A stretch of 64,000 bases of DNA from an uncultured Pelagibacteraceae bacterium. GTDB taxonomy: Bacteria; Pseudomonadota; Alphaproteobacteria; Pelagibacterales; Pelagibacteraceae. Location of the stretch: positions 1-64,000 of the forward strand of contig CACFXK010000001.1 in NCBI GenBank assembly GCA_902570125.1, given 5' to 3'. This document shows positions 1 to 9,316 of the stretch, piece by piece; within the stretch, counting starts at the first letter, position 1, and the number at the start of each line of letters is the position of its first letter. The notes beneath the pieces are model-generated. The model made no database searches. It saw only the letters and a list, made by a program, of their open reading frames with translations, and was not told the DNA's origin. The translations under genes were made by a program, and so were the position numbers.

Positions 1-80
1 CACTTATAATCAATGGTGAAAAGTTCGAAAATACATCCAACTATAAAAAATTAAAAAAATATATAGAAAAACTGATATAA
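1..80 (+). CDS. C-terminal end of a thioredoxin-fold (DsbA/Com1-like) protein, partial
   Basis: An open frame enters from the left edge (codons in phase with base 3) and stops with TAA at 78-80. The visible tail starts LIINGEKFENTSNYKKL and ends in a lysine-rich helix. This resembles the end of DsbA-type thioredoxin domains, where a PT-x-x-ING segment follows the cis-proline loop and a final helix closes the fold. Only about 25 residues are visible, so the family is inferred. The stop lies 8 bases before the smc start. Confidence 0.5.
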   Translation, partial: LIINGEKFENTSNYKKLKKYIEKLI

Positions 81-88
81 GTCATTGA

Positions 89-2662
89 ATGGAGTTTAAA
101 AAAATCCAATTAAACGGCTTTAAGTCTTTTGCAGAGAAAACTAACTTTTTAATTGAAAAAGGTCTTACAGGAATTGTAGGTCCTAACGGTTGTGGCAAGT
201 CAAACATAGTCGAATCTCTCAGATGGTGTATGGGAGAGACTTCAGCAAAAAGTATGAGGGGTTCTGGAATGGAAGATGTGATATTTTCAGGCACATCAAA
301 TAAACCATCAAAAAATATTGCAGAAGTAGTTTTAAGTTTGAACAATGAAAGTAGGGATGGTCCATACCAATATAAAGATCTAGAGGAAATAGAAATTCGA
401 AGGAAGATTGAAAAAGATAAAGGATCTAAGTTTTATATAAATAATAAAGAAGTCAGAGCAAAAGATGCACAAATGTTTTTTGCAGATCTGTCTACGGGAG
501 CTCATTCACCATCTTTAATAAGTCAAGGCAGAATTGGAGCATTGGTTACAGCAAAACCATCAGATAGAAGGGCTATACTTGAAGAAGCTGCTGGAATAGC
601 TGGATTGCATGTTAGAAGGCATGAGGCAGAAATTAGGTTAGGAGCAGCAGAAAATAATTTAAAGAGAGCTGACGAACTTAGAAGACAACAAGAAAAACAA
701 TTAGCAAACTTAGAAAAACAAGCAGAGGAGGCTGCAAAATATAAATTAATTTCTGAAGAAATTAAAAAAGTAGAGGCAGGGCTTTATTATTTAAGACTTA
801 TAGAAATTGATAAAGAAATAACTTTAGAAAATGAAGTGAATAATGAGGCAGATGGTAAAGTTGAGGAATTTAATAAACAAATTGATGACTTAGAGACTAA
901 AATTAAAAATGAAATTGAAAGAGTAGAGCCAATAAGACAAAAAAATATTGAAAATTTGTCCAAGATTCAAAGATTAAATCTTGAACTAAAGGCTTTAGAT
1001 GAGGAAAGTACTAGAATAAATGAAGAGATTGACACAATAAAAAGTTCTATAAAAGTTATAGATGAAGACATAGATAGAGAAAAAAGCATTGTAATTGATG
1101 CAAATTCGAATGAAAAAAGATTAAAAGAAGAGAGAAATACCCTAATTGATACAGATTCAAAATATTATGAGACAGAAAAACTCTCAAATCAAGACCTTGA
1201 AAATTCTAAATCAAAATTAAAGAATGAACAAGACAGAATGGATGTGTTGTTTGAGAGTTTCAGTACTGAGTCATTAAAAGAATATAATGAAATTATTAGC
1301 AACATAAAAAGTCAAATCGAAGAAGTTAAAAAACTAGTTTCTGAAAATAGAAATCACCAGACAATTAAAATTTTAGATGAGTGTATAATTAATTTGTCTT
1401 ACTTAAGTATGAAAGTAAAAGAAGTTGAAAATGATGATGTAATTTCAACTCTAACATCAAAAAGTGATCAAATAAAAAAATTACAGGACGATTATGCTGA
1501 AACTTATAGTAAAAACCAAAACATAAAAAATGAGTCTGTCAAAAGAAAAGAGAGAATAAGTATAATTGATCAGGAATTTGAAAGCTGGCAAAATCTTTTA
1601 AGTAATTCTGAAAAAATGGTAAATGAACTCAATGCGAGAAAGAGCAAGCTTGTAGATAAATTAAGCGATCTAGAAAAACAACCAGAGTCTCAAGCAGAAA
1701 AAAAGGGAAAAATTTCCGAAAACTTAAGAATTTCAGAAAATGAAAAAAATGAAAATGAAATTTTAGTCGAAAAAATTGATAATAACATTGCAGAAATTAG
1801 AATTCAGTTAAATAATACAAAAGAAAGTTCAATAGAAATTAGAGAGAAGAAAGCAAGCTCTGGAGCAACCATCGAAGGTTTAAATAAAAGAAGAAATGAT
1901 CTTTTGGAAAGAGTTATGACAGAGTTGAATGTTGAAGAAGACAATATACTTAATTATTCAAATCTTGAGAAACATGCTGCATTTCCTGACTTAGTTACTC
2001 AAGAAGAGTTACTAGATGAAAAAAAGAGGAAAAGAGAGAAACTTGGATCTGTTAATTTAAGAGCAGATGATGAAACTGAAAAATATAAAACTGAAATAAA
2101 AAAAATGGAACAAGATAGACAAGATCTTGTTACAGCTATATTAAAATTAAAAGAAAGCATAACAGAACTTAATCAAAAAGGTCGAGAAAGATTGTTAGAT
2201 GCTTTTGAGAGAGTGAGTAGAAAATTTAATGAGGTTTACACAAAATTATTTAATGGGGGTAGTGCTAAATTAGAACTAGTAGACTCTGATGATCCACTAG
2301 ATGCTGGTTTGGAAATGCTAGTAAGTCCTCCTGGAAAAAGACTTCAGTCGATTACTCTGCTTTCAGGTGGTGAACAGGCTTTAACAGCATTATCCTTAAT
2401 ATTTGCTGTATTTTTAACTAACCCTGCACCTATCTGTGTTCTAGATGAAGTAGACGCTCCACTAGATGATGCAAATGTAACAAGATTTTGTAATCTTTTA
2501 AATGAACTAACAAAGATTACTTCTACAAGATTTATAATAGTAACCCACCATGCGTTAACTATGTCAAAAATGGATAGATTATATGGAGTTACGATGCCAG
2601 AGAAAGGGATAAGTCAACTAGTTGCTGTTGACCTTCAAAAAGCCGAGGGCATGGTAGCTTAG
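89..2662 (+). CDS. smc: Chromosome segregation ATPase SMC, short form
   Basis: SMC compacts and segregates the chromosome. Both halves of the head ATPase are present: Walker A GPNGCGKS at residues 31-38, a Q-loop/arginine region around 135-172 (ISQGRIG, EEAAGIAGL), the signature LLSGGEQ near 758 and Walker B CVLDEVDAPLDD near 785. Between the heads lies highly charged coiled coil. At 857 aa it is about 300 residues shorter than typical bacterial SMC (roughly 1150-1200). I see no glycine-rich hinge domain in the central region, where sequence stays coiled-coil-like. The ATG at 89 fits the family start. It lies directly upstream of the F0 ATP synthase genes with a 4-nt gap. Confidence 0.9.
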   Translation: MEFKKIQLNGFKSFAEKTNFLIEKGLTGIVGPNGCGKSNIVESLRWCMGETSAKSMRGSGMEDVIFSGTSNKPSKNIAEVVLSLNNESRDGPYQYKDLEEIEIRRKIEKDKGSKFYINNKEVRAKDAQMFFADLSTGAHSPSLISQGRIGALVTAKPSDRRAILEEAAGIAGLHVRRHEAEIRLGAAENNLKRADELRRQQEKQLANLEKQAEEAAKYKLISEEIKKVEAGLYYLRLIEIDKEITLENEVNNEADGKVEEFNKQIDDLETKIKNEIERVEPIRQKNIENLSKIQRLNLELKALDEESTRINEEIDTIKSSIKVIDEDIDREKSIVIDANSNEKRLKEERNTLIDTDSKYYETEKLSNQDLENSKSKLKNEQDRMDVLFESFSTESLKEYNEIISNIKSQIEEVKKLVSENRNHQTIKILDECIINLSYLSMKVKEVENDDVISTLTSKSDQIKKLQDDYAETYSKNQNIKNESVKRKERISIIDQEFESWQNLLSNSEKMVNELNARKSKLVDKLSDLEKQPESQAEKKGKISENLRISENEKNENEILVEKIDNNIAEIRIQLNNTKESSIEIREKKASSGATIEGLNKRRNDLLERVMTELNVEEDNILNYSNLEKHAAFPDLVTQEELLDEKKRKREKLGSVNLRADDETEKYKTEIKKMEQDRQDLVTAILKLKESITELNQKGRERLLDAFERVSRKFNEVYTKLFNGGSAKLELVDSDDPLDAGLEMLVSPPGKRLQSITLLSGGEQALTALSLIFAVFLTNPAPICVLDEVDAPLDDANVTRFCNLLNELTKITSTRFIIVTHHALTMSKMDRLYGVTMPEKGISQLVAVDLQKAEGMVA

Positions 2663-2666
2663 GCTA

Positions 2667-2945
2667 ATGGAAGACGAAGATTTTAAAACTCGCCTTAAAA
2701 GTGCAAAAAATAGAGCAAAATTTAAATATTCTCAGAGCAAAGAGCCGTCAACGTCTGGAATGGGTCATGCTTTTAAAATGAGCACTGAATTAGTTGCAGC
2801 AGTAGCTGTTGGGACAATTATTGGGTTTATTTTAGACAATTGGTTTGGTACTAAGCCCTGGTTAATTTTAATATTTTTTTTTGTAGGAGTAATTGCAGGT
2901 ATTATGAATGTGATTAAATCAGCAAAAAAAATGCAAAAAAAATAA
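2667..2945 (+). CDS. atpI: AtpI/AtpZ-like ATP synthase accessory membrane protein
   Basis: A 92-aa protein with a charged, lysine-rich N-terminus (about 35 residues) and two hydrophobic helices around residues 43-60 and 64-83. The AVAVGTIIGFILDNWFGTKP segment is characteristic of the AtpI/AtpZ family, which assists c-ring assembly or ion supply for the F1F0 ATP synthase. It stands first in an atpI-B-E-F'-F cluster, the usual alphaproteobacterial position. Identification rests on both sequence and context. Confidence 0.85.
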   Translation: MEDEDFKTRLKSAKNRAKFKYSQSKEPSTSGMGHAFKMSTELVAAVAVGTIIGFILDNWFGTKPWLILIFFFVGVIAGIMNVIKSAKKMQKK

Positions 2946-2954
2946 GAGAACATA

Positions 2955-3689
2955 ATGGCATCAAATCCAATGTACCAATTCAATGTTTATAGAATTGGTC
3001 CGGAAATTAAACTAGGCTCAGTCGATATCTCTTTTACTAATGCAAGTTTATTCATGGTAATTAGTTCTTTAGCTATTTTGATAATTTTTAATCTAGGAGC
3101 TAAGAAAAAAACTCTAATACCTGATAAACTACAATTACTATCAGAACTAAGTTATTCCTTTGTCGCCAAAATGATTAGTGATACAGCGGGATCTAAAGCA
3201 AAACCCTACTTTTCATTTATTTTCTCATTATTTATGTTTGTACTATTTTGTAACATGTTTGGAATGATACCTTACGCATTTACAGTCACAAGCCATATCA
3301 TAGTTACATTTGTGCTTGCAGCATTTATTTTCGTTGGAGTTACAATTATTGGATTTATGAAACATGGATTGGGATATTTAAAGTTGTTTGTACCAAGTGG
3401 GGTTCCAATGGTTCTACTTCCATTAATAGTTATTATTGAGATTATCTCATATTTAAGCAGACCTATTAGCTTATCGGTCAGACTATTTGCAAATATGATG
3501 GCGGGTCACACGATGATGAAGGTATTTGGAGGCTTTGTTATAAGCTTAGGAATTGTAGGTGGATGGCTTCCACTTAGTTTTTCGGTAGCACTTACAGGTT
3601 TGGAGATACTAGTTGCTTTTCTCCAAGCATATGTATTTGCAATTTTAACATGCATTTATTTAAATGATGCATTAAATCTACACCATTAA
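2955..3689 (+). CDS. atpB: ATP synthase F0 subunit a
   Basis: The membrane stator subunit that carries the proton half-channels against the c-ring. The protein is 244 aa with five to six hydrophobic helices. The essential arginine is visible in SLSVRLFANMMAGH (Arg176), followed by the conserved last helix LEILVAFLQAYVFAIL. Length is normal for alphaproteobacteria (about 240-250). It starts 9 nt after atpI and precedes atpE by 18 nt, so the cluster is very probably one transcript. Confidence 0.96.
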   Translation: MASNPMYQFNVYRIGPEIKLGSVDISFTNASLFMVISSLAILIIFNLGAKKKTLIPDKLQLLSELSYSFVAKMISDTAGSKAKPYFSFIFSLFMFVLFCNMFGMIPYAFTVTSHIIVTFVLAAFIFVGVTIIGFMKHGLGYLKLFVPSGVPMVLLPLIVIIEIISYLSRPISLSVRLFANMMAGHTMMKVFGGFVISLGIVGGWLPLSFSVALTGLEILVAFLQAYVFAILTCIYLNDALNLHH

Positions 3690-3707
3690 TAAAAAAAAGG
3701 AGGAAAA

Positions 3708-3935
3708 ATGGAATTAGAAGCAGCAAAAATGATAGGAGCAGGCTTAGCAGCTATCGCACTTGCAGGTGCGGGAGTTGGTATAGGAATTATCTTTGGTAAT
3801 TACCTATCTGGTGCTATGAGAAATCCATCTGCAGCTCAAAAACAATTCCCTAACTTGTTATTAGGATTTGCTTTAGCTGAAGCAACAGGATTATTTGGAC
3901 TAGTAGTTGCGTTGATTATTTTATTTGCATTTTAG
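3708..3935 (+). CDS. atpE: ATP synthase F0 subunit c
   Basis: The proteolipid that forms the rotary c-ring. The 75-aa protein is a hairpin of two helices: a glycine-rich first helix (GAGVGIGIIFG), a polar loop with RNP at residues 38-40, and a second helix with the ion-binding Glu58 in ALAEATG. The surrounding residues look like a proton-type rather than a sodium-type ring, which is inference. A strong ribosome binding site, GGAGG, lies just upstream of the ATG. This is expected for the subunit needed in most copies. Confidence 0.97.
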   Translation: MELEAAKMIGAGLAAIALAGAGVGIGIIFGNYLSGAMRNPSAAQKQFPNLLLGFALAEATGLFGLVVALIILFAF

Positions 3936-3938
3936 TTA

Positions 3939-4526
3939 ATGTTAAAAAAAATAGTTATTTTATTATTCGTTACATGCTTTGCATGTTTTAATACAGTATT
4001 TGCCGCTGAAAGTGGTGGTATGCCTCAACTTAATCCAGAGTTTTGGATTTCTCAAATCTTCTGGCTTATCATCACGTTTGGAATACTTTTTATTGTTTTG
4101 ACTAAAGTTATATTGCCTAAGATTAGCGATAACTTGGAAACTAGAAAGTCACAAATACTTGAAAATATTGAGACAGCAGATAAACAAAAAGAAGAAAGTC
4201 AAAAAAAAATTGATGAATATGAAAAGATTATTTTAGACAGTAAACTTAAAGCTAAAAGTTACTTTAATGAGGCTAGAGAAAAGATTTTAGATGATATCAA
4301 TAAAAAAAGAGCTGCATTAGAGAAAGATCTTGATGAAGAAATAGGTGAAGTAGAAAAGGAATTATCTGATCTAAAGAATAAATCAGGAGAAAAAATAAAT
4401 AAAATAGCAGCTGAAACATCAGCTGAATTAATTAAAGAGCTAATTGGTGAAGAAGTAAATAGTAGCAGCATAGCAGCAATTGTGGAAGACCAATCAAAAA
4501 TAAAAAGAGAGAGAAAAGATGTTTGA
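3939..4526 (+). CDS. atpF': ATP synthase F0 subunit b'
   Basis: The second, diverged peripheral-stalk b-type subunit found in alphaproteobacteria and phototrophs. The 195-aa protein starts with a hydrophobic, signal-like segment (residues 1-22, ending in FAAE), then has a membrane helix around 35-55 (FWISQIFWLIITFGILFIVL), then a long charged coiled coil. The signal-like extension before the real anchor makes it longer than the neighbouring b subunit. It begins 3 nt after atpE and overlaps the next gene by 8 nt, consistent with translational coupling of b' and b. Confidence 0.9.
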   Translation: MLKKIVILLFVTCFACFNTVFAAESGGMPQLNPEFWISQIFWLIITFGILFIVLTKVILPKISDNLETRKSQILENIETADKQKEESQKKIDEYEKIILDSKLKAKSYFNEAREKILDDINKKRAALEKDLDEEIGEVEKELSDLKNKSGEKINKIAAETSAELIKELIGEEVNSSSIAAIVEDQSKIKRERKDV

Positions 4527-5013
4527 TGCAACTTTTTGGGTAGCAATATCGTTTTTTATTTTTATAGGTCTATTGGTATATTTTAAAATACCTCAGAATA
4601 TAAACAATCTCCTAACAAAAATGATAGGAGATATAAAAAAAGAAATCGATGAAAGTGAAAAGTTAAGAGTTGAGTCAAAAAAACTTTTAGATGAAGCTCA
4701 GGCTAAACTTAATTCTGTTGAAGGGGAGTCAAAAAAGATCCTTGATCAAGCTAAAGCTGAGTCTGAACAACTTGTAATAAGCATGAATGAAAAATTTCAC
4801 AAATCTTCTGAAATAAAGAAGAATTTAACTCAAACAAAAATTAATCAGATGAAAGAGGGAGCAATTAAAGAAATCAAAGACACTTCTGTCAAAATTGCAC
4901 TGGAGTCAGTGAAAAAAATTATAACAACTACAGTTGATAAATCTAAATTAGATAATCTGTTTGAAAAAAATCTTGAAGAAGCAAAGACTGAATTAAAAAA
5001 AATTAATTCATAA
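4519..5013 (+). CDS. atpF: ATP synthase F0 subunit b
   Basis: Peripheral-stalk subunit linking F0 to F1. The 164-aa protein has one N-terminal membrane helix (FWVAISFFIFIGLLVYFKIP, from about residue 6) followed by a continuous charged coiled coil. Together with b' it would form the heterodimeric stalk. It is the last gene of the F0 cluster here; no F1 genes (delta, alpha, gamma, beta, epsilon) follow, matching the split F0/F1 arrangement of alphaproteobacteria. Confidence 0.92.
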   Translation: MFDATFWVAISFFIFIGLLVYFKIPQNINNLLTKMIGDIKKEIDESEKLRVESKKLLDEAQAKLNSVEGESKKILDQAKAESEQLVISMNEKFHKSSEIKKNLTQTKINQMKEGAIKEIKDTSVKIALESVKKIITTTVDKSKLDNLFEKNLEEAKTELKKINS

Positions 5014-5018
5014 CTAAA

Positions 5019-5048
5019 TTACGTTACATTTTCCTAAAATAATATAAA
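5019..5048 (+). promoter_or_regulatory. Possible promoter for the carotenoid genes
   Basis: The 44-nt gap between atpF and crtI contains TTACGT (5019-5024) and TATAAA (5043-5048), 18 nt apart. A start about 7 nt downstream would fall almost on the crtI ATG, which has no visible ribosome binding site, so the message could be nearly leaderless. In such A+T-rich DNA chance matches are common, so this is weak evidence. Confidence 0.25.
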
Positions 5049-5057
5049 ATCCAAATT

Positions 5058-6515
5058 ATGAATTCGATTGTAATAGGATCAGGCTTTGGTGGTATGGCTG
5101 CAGCATTAAGGTTAAAAGCTAAGGGACATAATGTAACCTTGGTTGAAAAACATAAAGATTTAGGTGGGCGGGCGAGAGTTTTTAAAAAAAATGGATTTAC
5201 ATTTGATGGTGGTCCAACTGTGATAACGGCACCCTACCTGATTGATGAATTATTTCAGCTTTTTAATAAGAATTCAAAAGATTATTTAAAAATTAAATCT
5301 TTAAAAACTTGGTATCAATTTGTTTTTGAAGATGGTTTTAAATTTGACTATTCTGGTGATGAAGAGGAGATGATTAATCAGATAAAAAAGATCAACGAAA
5401 AAGATGTAAACGGATATAAAAATTTAGTTAATTTTACAAAAAAAATTTTTGATAAAGGTTTTACAGAACTATCAGATGTTCCATTTAATAAACCCTCTTT
5501 TATGTTAAAGCAGATACCCTCTTTATTTAATCTAAAGAGTTATAAATCTGTTTATGGTTTGGTTTCTTCTTACATAGAAAATGAAAAATTAAGAAGATTA
5601 CTTAGTATGCATCCACTGTTGGTAGGTGGTAATCCTTTCACAACAACTTCAATATATGGACTAATCTTGTATTTGGAAAAAAAATGGGGAATTCATTACT
5701 CAATGGGAGGAACTGGTCAAATAATAAATGGTATGGAAAAATTAATGAATGAAGAAAATATAAAAATATTAAAAGGTTGTGAAGTAAATAAAATCTTATC
5801 AAATAAAAATAAAATAACTGGCGTTGAACTTAACAATGGGGATAAAATTGAAACAGATAATGTTATTTGTAATGCTGATCCACCTGCAGTTTACTCTAAA
5901 TTAGCAAACACAAATAGTAGTAATTCTATTTTTAATTGGAAAATGAAAAGAATGGAATATTCAATGGGTTTATTTGTGTATTACTTTGGAACCAAAAAAG
6001 TTTACGACGATGTTGAACATCATACAATCAAATTTGGAGATAAGTACAAGGAACACTTGGACGATATTTTTAACAATAAAAAATTAAATGACGATATTAG
6101 TTACTATTTACATAGACCGACAGCAACAGACAAATCGATGGCGCCTGATAATCATGATTGTTTTTATGTGTTGGTGCCAGTTCCTAATAACCAATCTGGT
6201 ATAGACTGGTCTATTGAGGGAGATAAGATGAAAAACTTAGTTATTAAAAAAATGGAGGGAAGTTTACTACCTAATCTAAGTGAAAATATTGTTGAGGATT
6301 TTTACTTAACTCCTGATTATTTTGAGAAAGAGTTAAATACAAAATATGGCTCAGGTTTTTCTATTCAACCAAAATTTACTCAATCAGCTTATTTTAGATT
6401 TCATAATAAATCAGAGATTTTTGATGGTTTATATTTTGTTGGAGCAGGTACTCACCCTGGAGCAGGTGTGCCAGGAGTGCTATCTTCAGCAAAAGTCTTA
6501 GACAAAATTTTGTAA
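5058..6515 (+). CDS. crtI: Phytoene desaturase
   Basis: CrtI-type FAD-dependent desaturase, which introduces double bases of conjugation into phytoene to give lycopene. The N-terminal dinucleotide fold IGSGFGGMAAALRLKAKGH is at residues 6-24, and the C-terminal flavin motif GLYFVGAGTHPGAGVPG sits near 457-473. The length of 485 aa is close to the usual 490-510. It is the first of four carotenoid/retinal genes; the next start overlaps its stop by one base. No crtE (GGPP synthase) is seen nearby. Confidence 0.93.
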   Translation: MNSIVIGSGFGGMAAALRLKAKGHNVTLVEKHKDLGGRARVFKKNGFTFDGGPTVITAPYLIDELFQLFNKNSKDYLKIKSLKTWYQFVFEDGFKFDYSGDEEEMINQIKKINEKDVNGYKNLVNFTKKIFDKGFTELSDVPFNKPSFMLKQIPSLFNLKSYKSVYGLVSSYIENEKLRRLLSMHPLLVGGNPFTTTSIYGLILYLEKKWGIHYSMGGTGQIINGMEKLMNEENIKILKGCEVNKILSNKNKITGVELNNGDKIETDNVICNADPPAVYSKLANTNSSNSIFNWKMKRMEYSMGLFVYYFGTKKVYDDVEHHTIKFGDKYKEHLDDIFNNKKLNDDISYYLHRPTATDKSMAPDNHDCFYVLVPVPNNQSGIDWSIEGDKMKNLVIKKMEGSLLPNLSENIVEDFYLTPDYFEKELNTKYGSGFSIQPKFTQSAYFRFHNKSEIFDGLYFVGAGTHPGAGVPGVLSSAKVLDKIL

Positions 6516-7366
6516 TGGAGAAAAAGAGTTTTCTATCAATATACGCAAAATCATTTAACTGGGCTGGTTTTTTTCTTCCAAAAGAAACTTATTTGAAATG
6601 TTCTAATTTATACGATTTTTGTAGAACTTTAGACAATATAGCAGACGACGAAGGTATAATTGATGTTAAATTAAGAAGATTTTTAAACTTCAAAAATAAT
6701 TTTATCAATAAAGAATTTCAGAACCATATAATTAAAAATATGTGGGTATTAATAGATGAATATAATATTTCCACAAAAATTGTAGAGGACTTATTCGATG
6801 GTGTGGAGTCTGATATTCAAAATGAAATAAGATTAAATTCAAAAAAGGAATTATTAATTTATTCATACAGAGTAGCAGGAACTGTTGGATTAATGATGGC
6901 AAAAATTTTAAATGTCACTAACTCTGATTCTCTTAAATCGGCTATAGATTTGGGAATAGCTATGCAACTTACAAATATTTCTAGAGATGTAATAGAAGAC
7001 TCTAAAAATAAAAGGTTTTATATAAAACATAATTTTGAGTCCATAAAAGAAACGTTGGCAACTGCAGATTTATTTTATGATAGTAGCTTTTCTTCAATAA
7101 AGGATATTCCATTAAGTCTTAGATTTTCAATCTTAGTTGCAAGACGAGTTTATAGGCAAATAGGTAGAAATATTATTAAAAAGCAAACAATTCAAAACTA
7201 CAACCAATCAGGTAAAATTTTTGTTACTAATATCGGTAAGATATTACAAACATTATTATCTATATTTGACTTGCTAAAACTATCATTGATTAAAAAACAT
7301 AATCACCTTAGAGATAAAGAACATGAATTAATTAGTGAAGAGATAAATTTAAATGAAAGATTTTGA
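6515..7366 (+). CDS. crtB: Phytoene synthase
   Basis: Condenses two geranylgeranyl diphosphates into phytoene. The 283-aa protein carries the two aspartate-rich magnesium-binding motifs of the trans-isoprenyl (squalene/phytoene) synthase family: DNIAD at residues 40-44 and DVIED at 158-162. The SFNWAGFFLP stretch near the N-terminus is also typical. The gene overlaps crtI by 1 nt and crtY by 14 nt, implying tight co-translation of the pathway. Confidence 0.93.
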   Translation: MEKKSFLSIYAKSFNWAGFFLPKETYLKCSNLYDFCRTLDNIADDEGIIDVKLRRFLNFKNNFINKEFQNHIIKNMWVLIDEYNISTKIVEDLFDGVESDIQNEIRLNSKKELLIYSYRVAGTVGLMMAKILNVTNSDSLKSAIDLGIAMQLTNISRDVIEDSKNKRFYIKHNFESIKETLATADLFYDSSFSSIKDIPLSLRFSILVARRVYRQIGRNIIKKQTIQNYNQSGKIFVTNIGKILQTLLSIFDLLKLSLIKKHNHLRDKEHELISEEINLNERF

Positions 7367-8417
7367 TATTGTCATTATTGGTGGAGGTTGTGCAGGATTA
7401 TCATTAGCATATGAATTAGAGACCAATAACAAGTTAAAAAATAAAACTTTAGCTATTATTGAGCCAAGAGATGAATATAAAAAAGATAAAACTTGGTCTT
7501 TTTGGAAAACATTCCCACATAATTTTGAGGATTGTGTAAAAAAAAATTGGAAACATTTCTCCATAAATGTGCCTCAAAAAACTAGACATCTAGAGTGCGA
7601 TAATTATCAGTATCAAAGTATTGATAGTGGGTTATTTTATGAGAAGATAAACAACAAATTAAAAGAAAATAAAAATATTTCCTTTCACAAAAATGATCAA
7701 AATATAAATATTGATAACTCTTTAGTATTTAATAGCGTTCCAAATTTATATAATCAAAACTCTGGTCTTTGGCAACATTTCTGTGGGGTAGAAATAGAGA
7801 CAAAAAAGGAATTTTTTGATGAAGAAATGATGAATCTAATGGATTTTGATTGTGAGCAGAGAGGAAGTGTTCATTTTTTTTATACACTTCCGTATTCAAA
7901 AAAGACAGCATTAGTTGAAACAACTTGGTTATCTGAAATGAATGACGACTCCCAAAAAGATTATGATCAGCAAATTAAACATTATGTTGAGAATAATCTA
8001 AAAATAAAAGATTATAAGATTACATACAAAGAAGTGGGTAAAATACCTCTTTTTTACCCAATAATTGAACAAGTAAAAAATAAAATTAATATTGGAACAG
8101 CTGGTGGTATGACAAGGTTAAGTACTGGTTATACTTTTTTAAATATTCAGGAACAAAGTAAATATATAAGGGAAAATATCGAAAACATTAGTAAATTGAA
8201 AACTTTTCAAATTAAAAAAAAATATCAATTTCTTGATAATATTTTTTTAAAAGTTCTGAAAAATAATCCAAGCAAGATGCCAAATATTTTTTTTAGAATG
8301 TTTAACAATAAATCTAATACTGTTATAAAATTTTTGTCCAATAAAAGTAATTTTTTTGAAGATTTATCAATAATATTAAAAATGCCTAAATGGATTTTTA
8401 TAAAAGCACTTTTTTAA
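7353..8417 (+). CDS. crtY: Lycopene beta-cyclase
   Basis: Cyclises both ends of lycopene to give beta-carotene, the substrate of Blh. The N-terminal nucleotide-binding motif IVIIGGGCAGLSLAYEL is at residues 5-21, and DKTWSFW, a conserved tryptophan-rich feature of CrtY proteins, follows near residue 47. VETTWLS in the middle corresponds to the family's acidic catalytic-region motif, and GGMTRLSTGY to the later glycine/serine motif. At 354 aa it is slightly shorter than typical CrtY (about 380-390). It is placed between crtB and blh with a 5-nt gap to blh. Confidence 0.88.
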   Translation: MKDFDIVIIGGGCAGLSLAYELETNNKLKNKTLAIIEPRDEYKKDKTWSFWKTFPHNFEDCVKKNWKHFSINVPQKTRHLECDNYQYQSIDSGLFYEKINNKLKENKNISFHKNDQNINIDNSLVFNSVPNLYNQNSGLWQHFCGVEIETKKEFFDEEMMNLMDFDCEQRGSVHFFYTLPYSKKTALVETTWLSEMNDDSQKDYDQQIKHYVENNLKIKDYKITYKEVGKIPLFYPIIEQVKNKINIGTAGGMTRLSTGYTFLNIQEQSKYIRENIENISKLKTFQIKKKYQFLDNIFLKVLKNNPSKMPNIFFRMFNNKSNTVIKFLSNKSNFFEDLSIILKMPKWIFIKALF

Positions 8418-8422
8418 ATTAA

Positions 8423-9316
8423 ATGATTAGAATTAATTTTTACCACTCTTTAATTTTTTTTAATTTATGTATACTTTTATCTGGCATAGAGTATCTTAGA
8501 GGAGGTAGTTTCTTGATAATTTCATTGTTTTTAATTTTAACAATTGGAATATCTCATGGCTCTCTGGATCATATTAAAGGTAAGAAACTAATTAAATACT
8601 TTGGATATAAATCAATGAGTATTTTTTATTTGAGTTATTTACTTATTGGTGCAATAATAATATTGATTTGGTTAATATTTCCAAAATCATTACTTTTCTT
8701 GTTTTTAATTATCGCTGCTTTTCATTTTGGAAAAGAGGACTCCGAATTTGTTAATCAAAGAAAAAACTTTGAATTAATTTATTTTTTAAAGGGATCATTA
8801 ATAATTACCTCACCCTTATTTTTCCACAAAGAAGAGACACTGACAATATTCGAGACATTAAATTTTTATATTTCAAATAATTTAATAATATCTAACGAGA
8901 TATTATTCATATTTATCTTACTATCTTTAATTTCTGGAATTATTTTATCGTTAAACAAAAGTATCGAGATAAAGTCATTATTATTAATGGATTATTTATC
9001 AATATTAATCCTAAATTATTTTCTTAATCCAATAATTGCTTTTACGATTTACTTTTGCTTTTTACATTCGATTAGGCACTCGATTTCTTTGATTAGAGAA
9101 ATAAATAAAAATTTGACAAAAGGTTTACCAATATTCATAAAAAAAGCCCTTCCACTAACAATTTTGACAATTTTTGGATATGTTGTTTCAATATCAATTC
9201 TGAATAATTATAACGAATTTAACGAAACCATATATCGAGTAATTTTTATTGGATTGGCCTCATTAACTTTTCCACATATATTGCTCGAATACTTAATTGA
9301 AAAAAATGAGCAATAA
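8423..9316 (+). CDS. blh: Brp/Blh family beta-carotene 15,15'-dioxygenase
   Basis: Cleaves beta-carotene into two retinal molecules in the membrane. The 297-aa protein is strongly hydrophobic, with several membrane helices, and has the conserved histidine motifs of the Brp/Blh family: ISHGSLDH (His45, His50), AFHFGKED (His101), the FLHSIRHS segment and a late FPHILLEY. Position directly after crtY completes a lycopene-to-retinal route. This implies a rhodopsin somewhere in the genome, but none is encoded in this window. Confidence 0.9.
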   Translation: MIRINFYHSLIFFNLCILLSGIEYLRGGSFLIISLFLILTIGISHGSLDHIKGKKLIKYFGYKSMSIFYLSYLLIGAIIILIWLIFPKSLLFLFLIIAAFHFGKEDSEFVNQRKNFELIYFLKGSLIITSPLFFHKEETLTIFETLNFYISNNLIISNEILFIFILLSLISGIILSLNKSIEIKSLLLMDYLSILILNYFLNPIIAFTIYFCFLHSIRHSISLIREINKNLTKGLPIFIKKALPLTILTIFGYVVSISILNNYNEFNETIYRVIFIGLASLTFPHILLEYLIEKNEQ

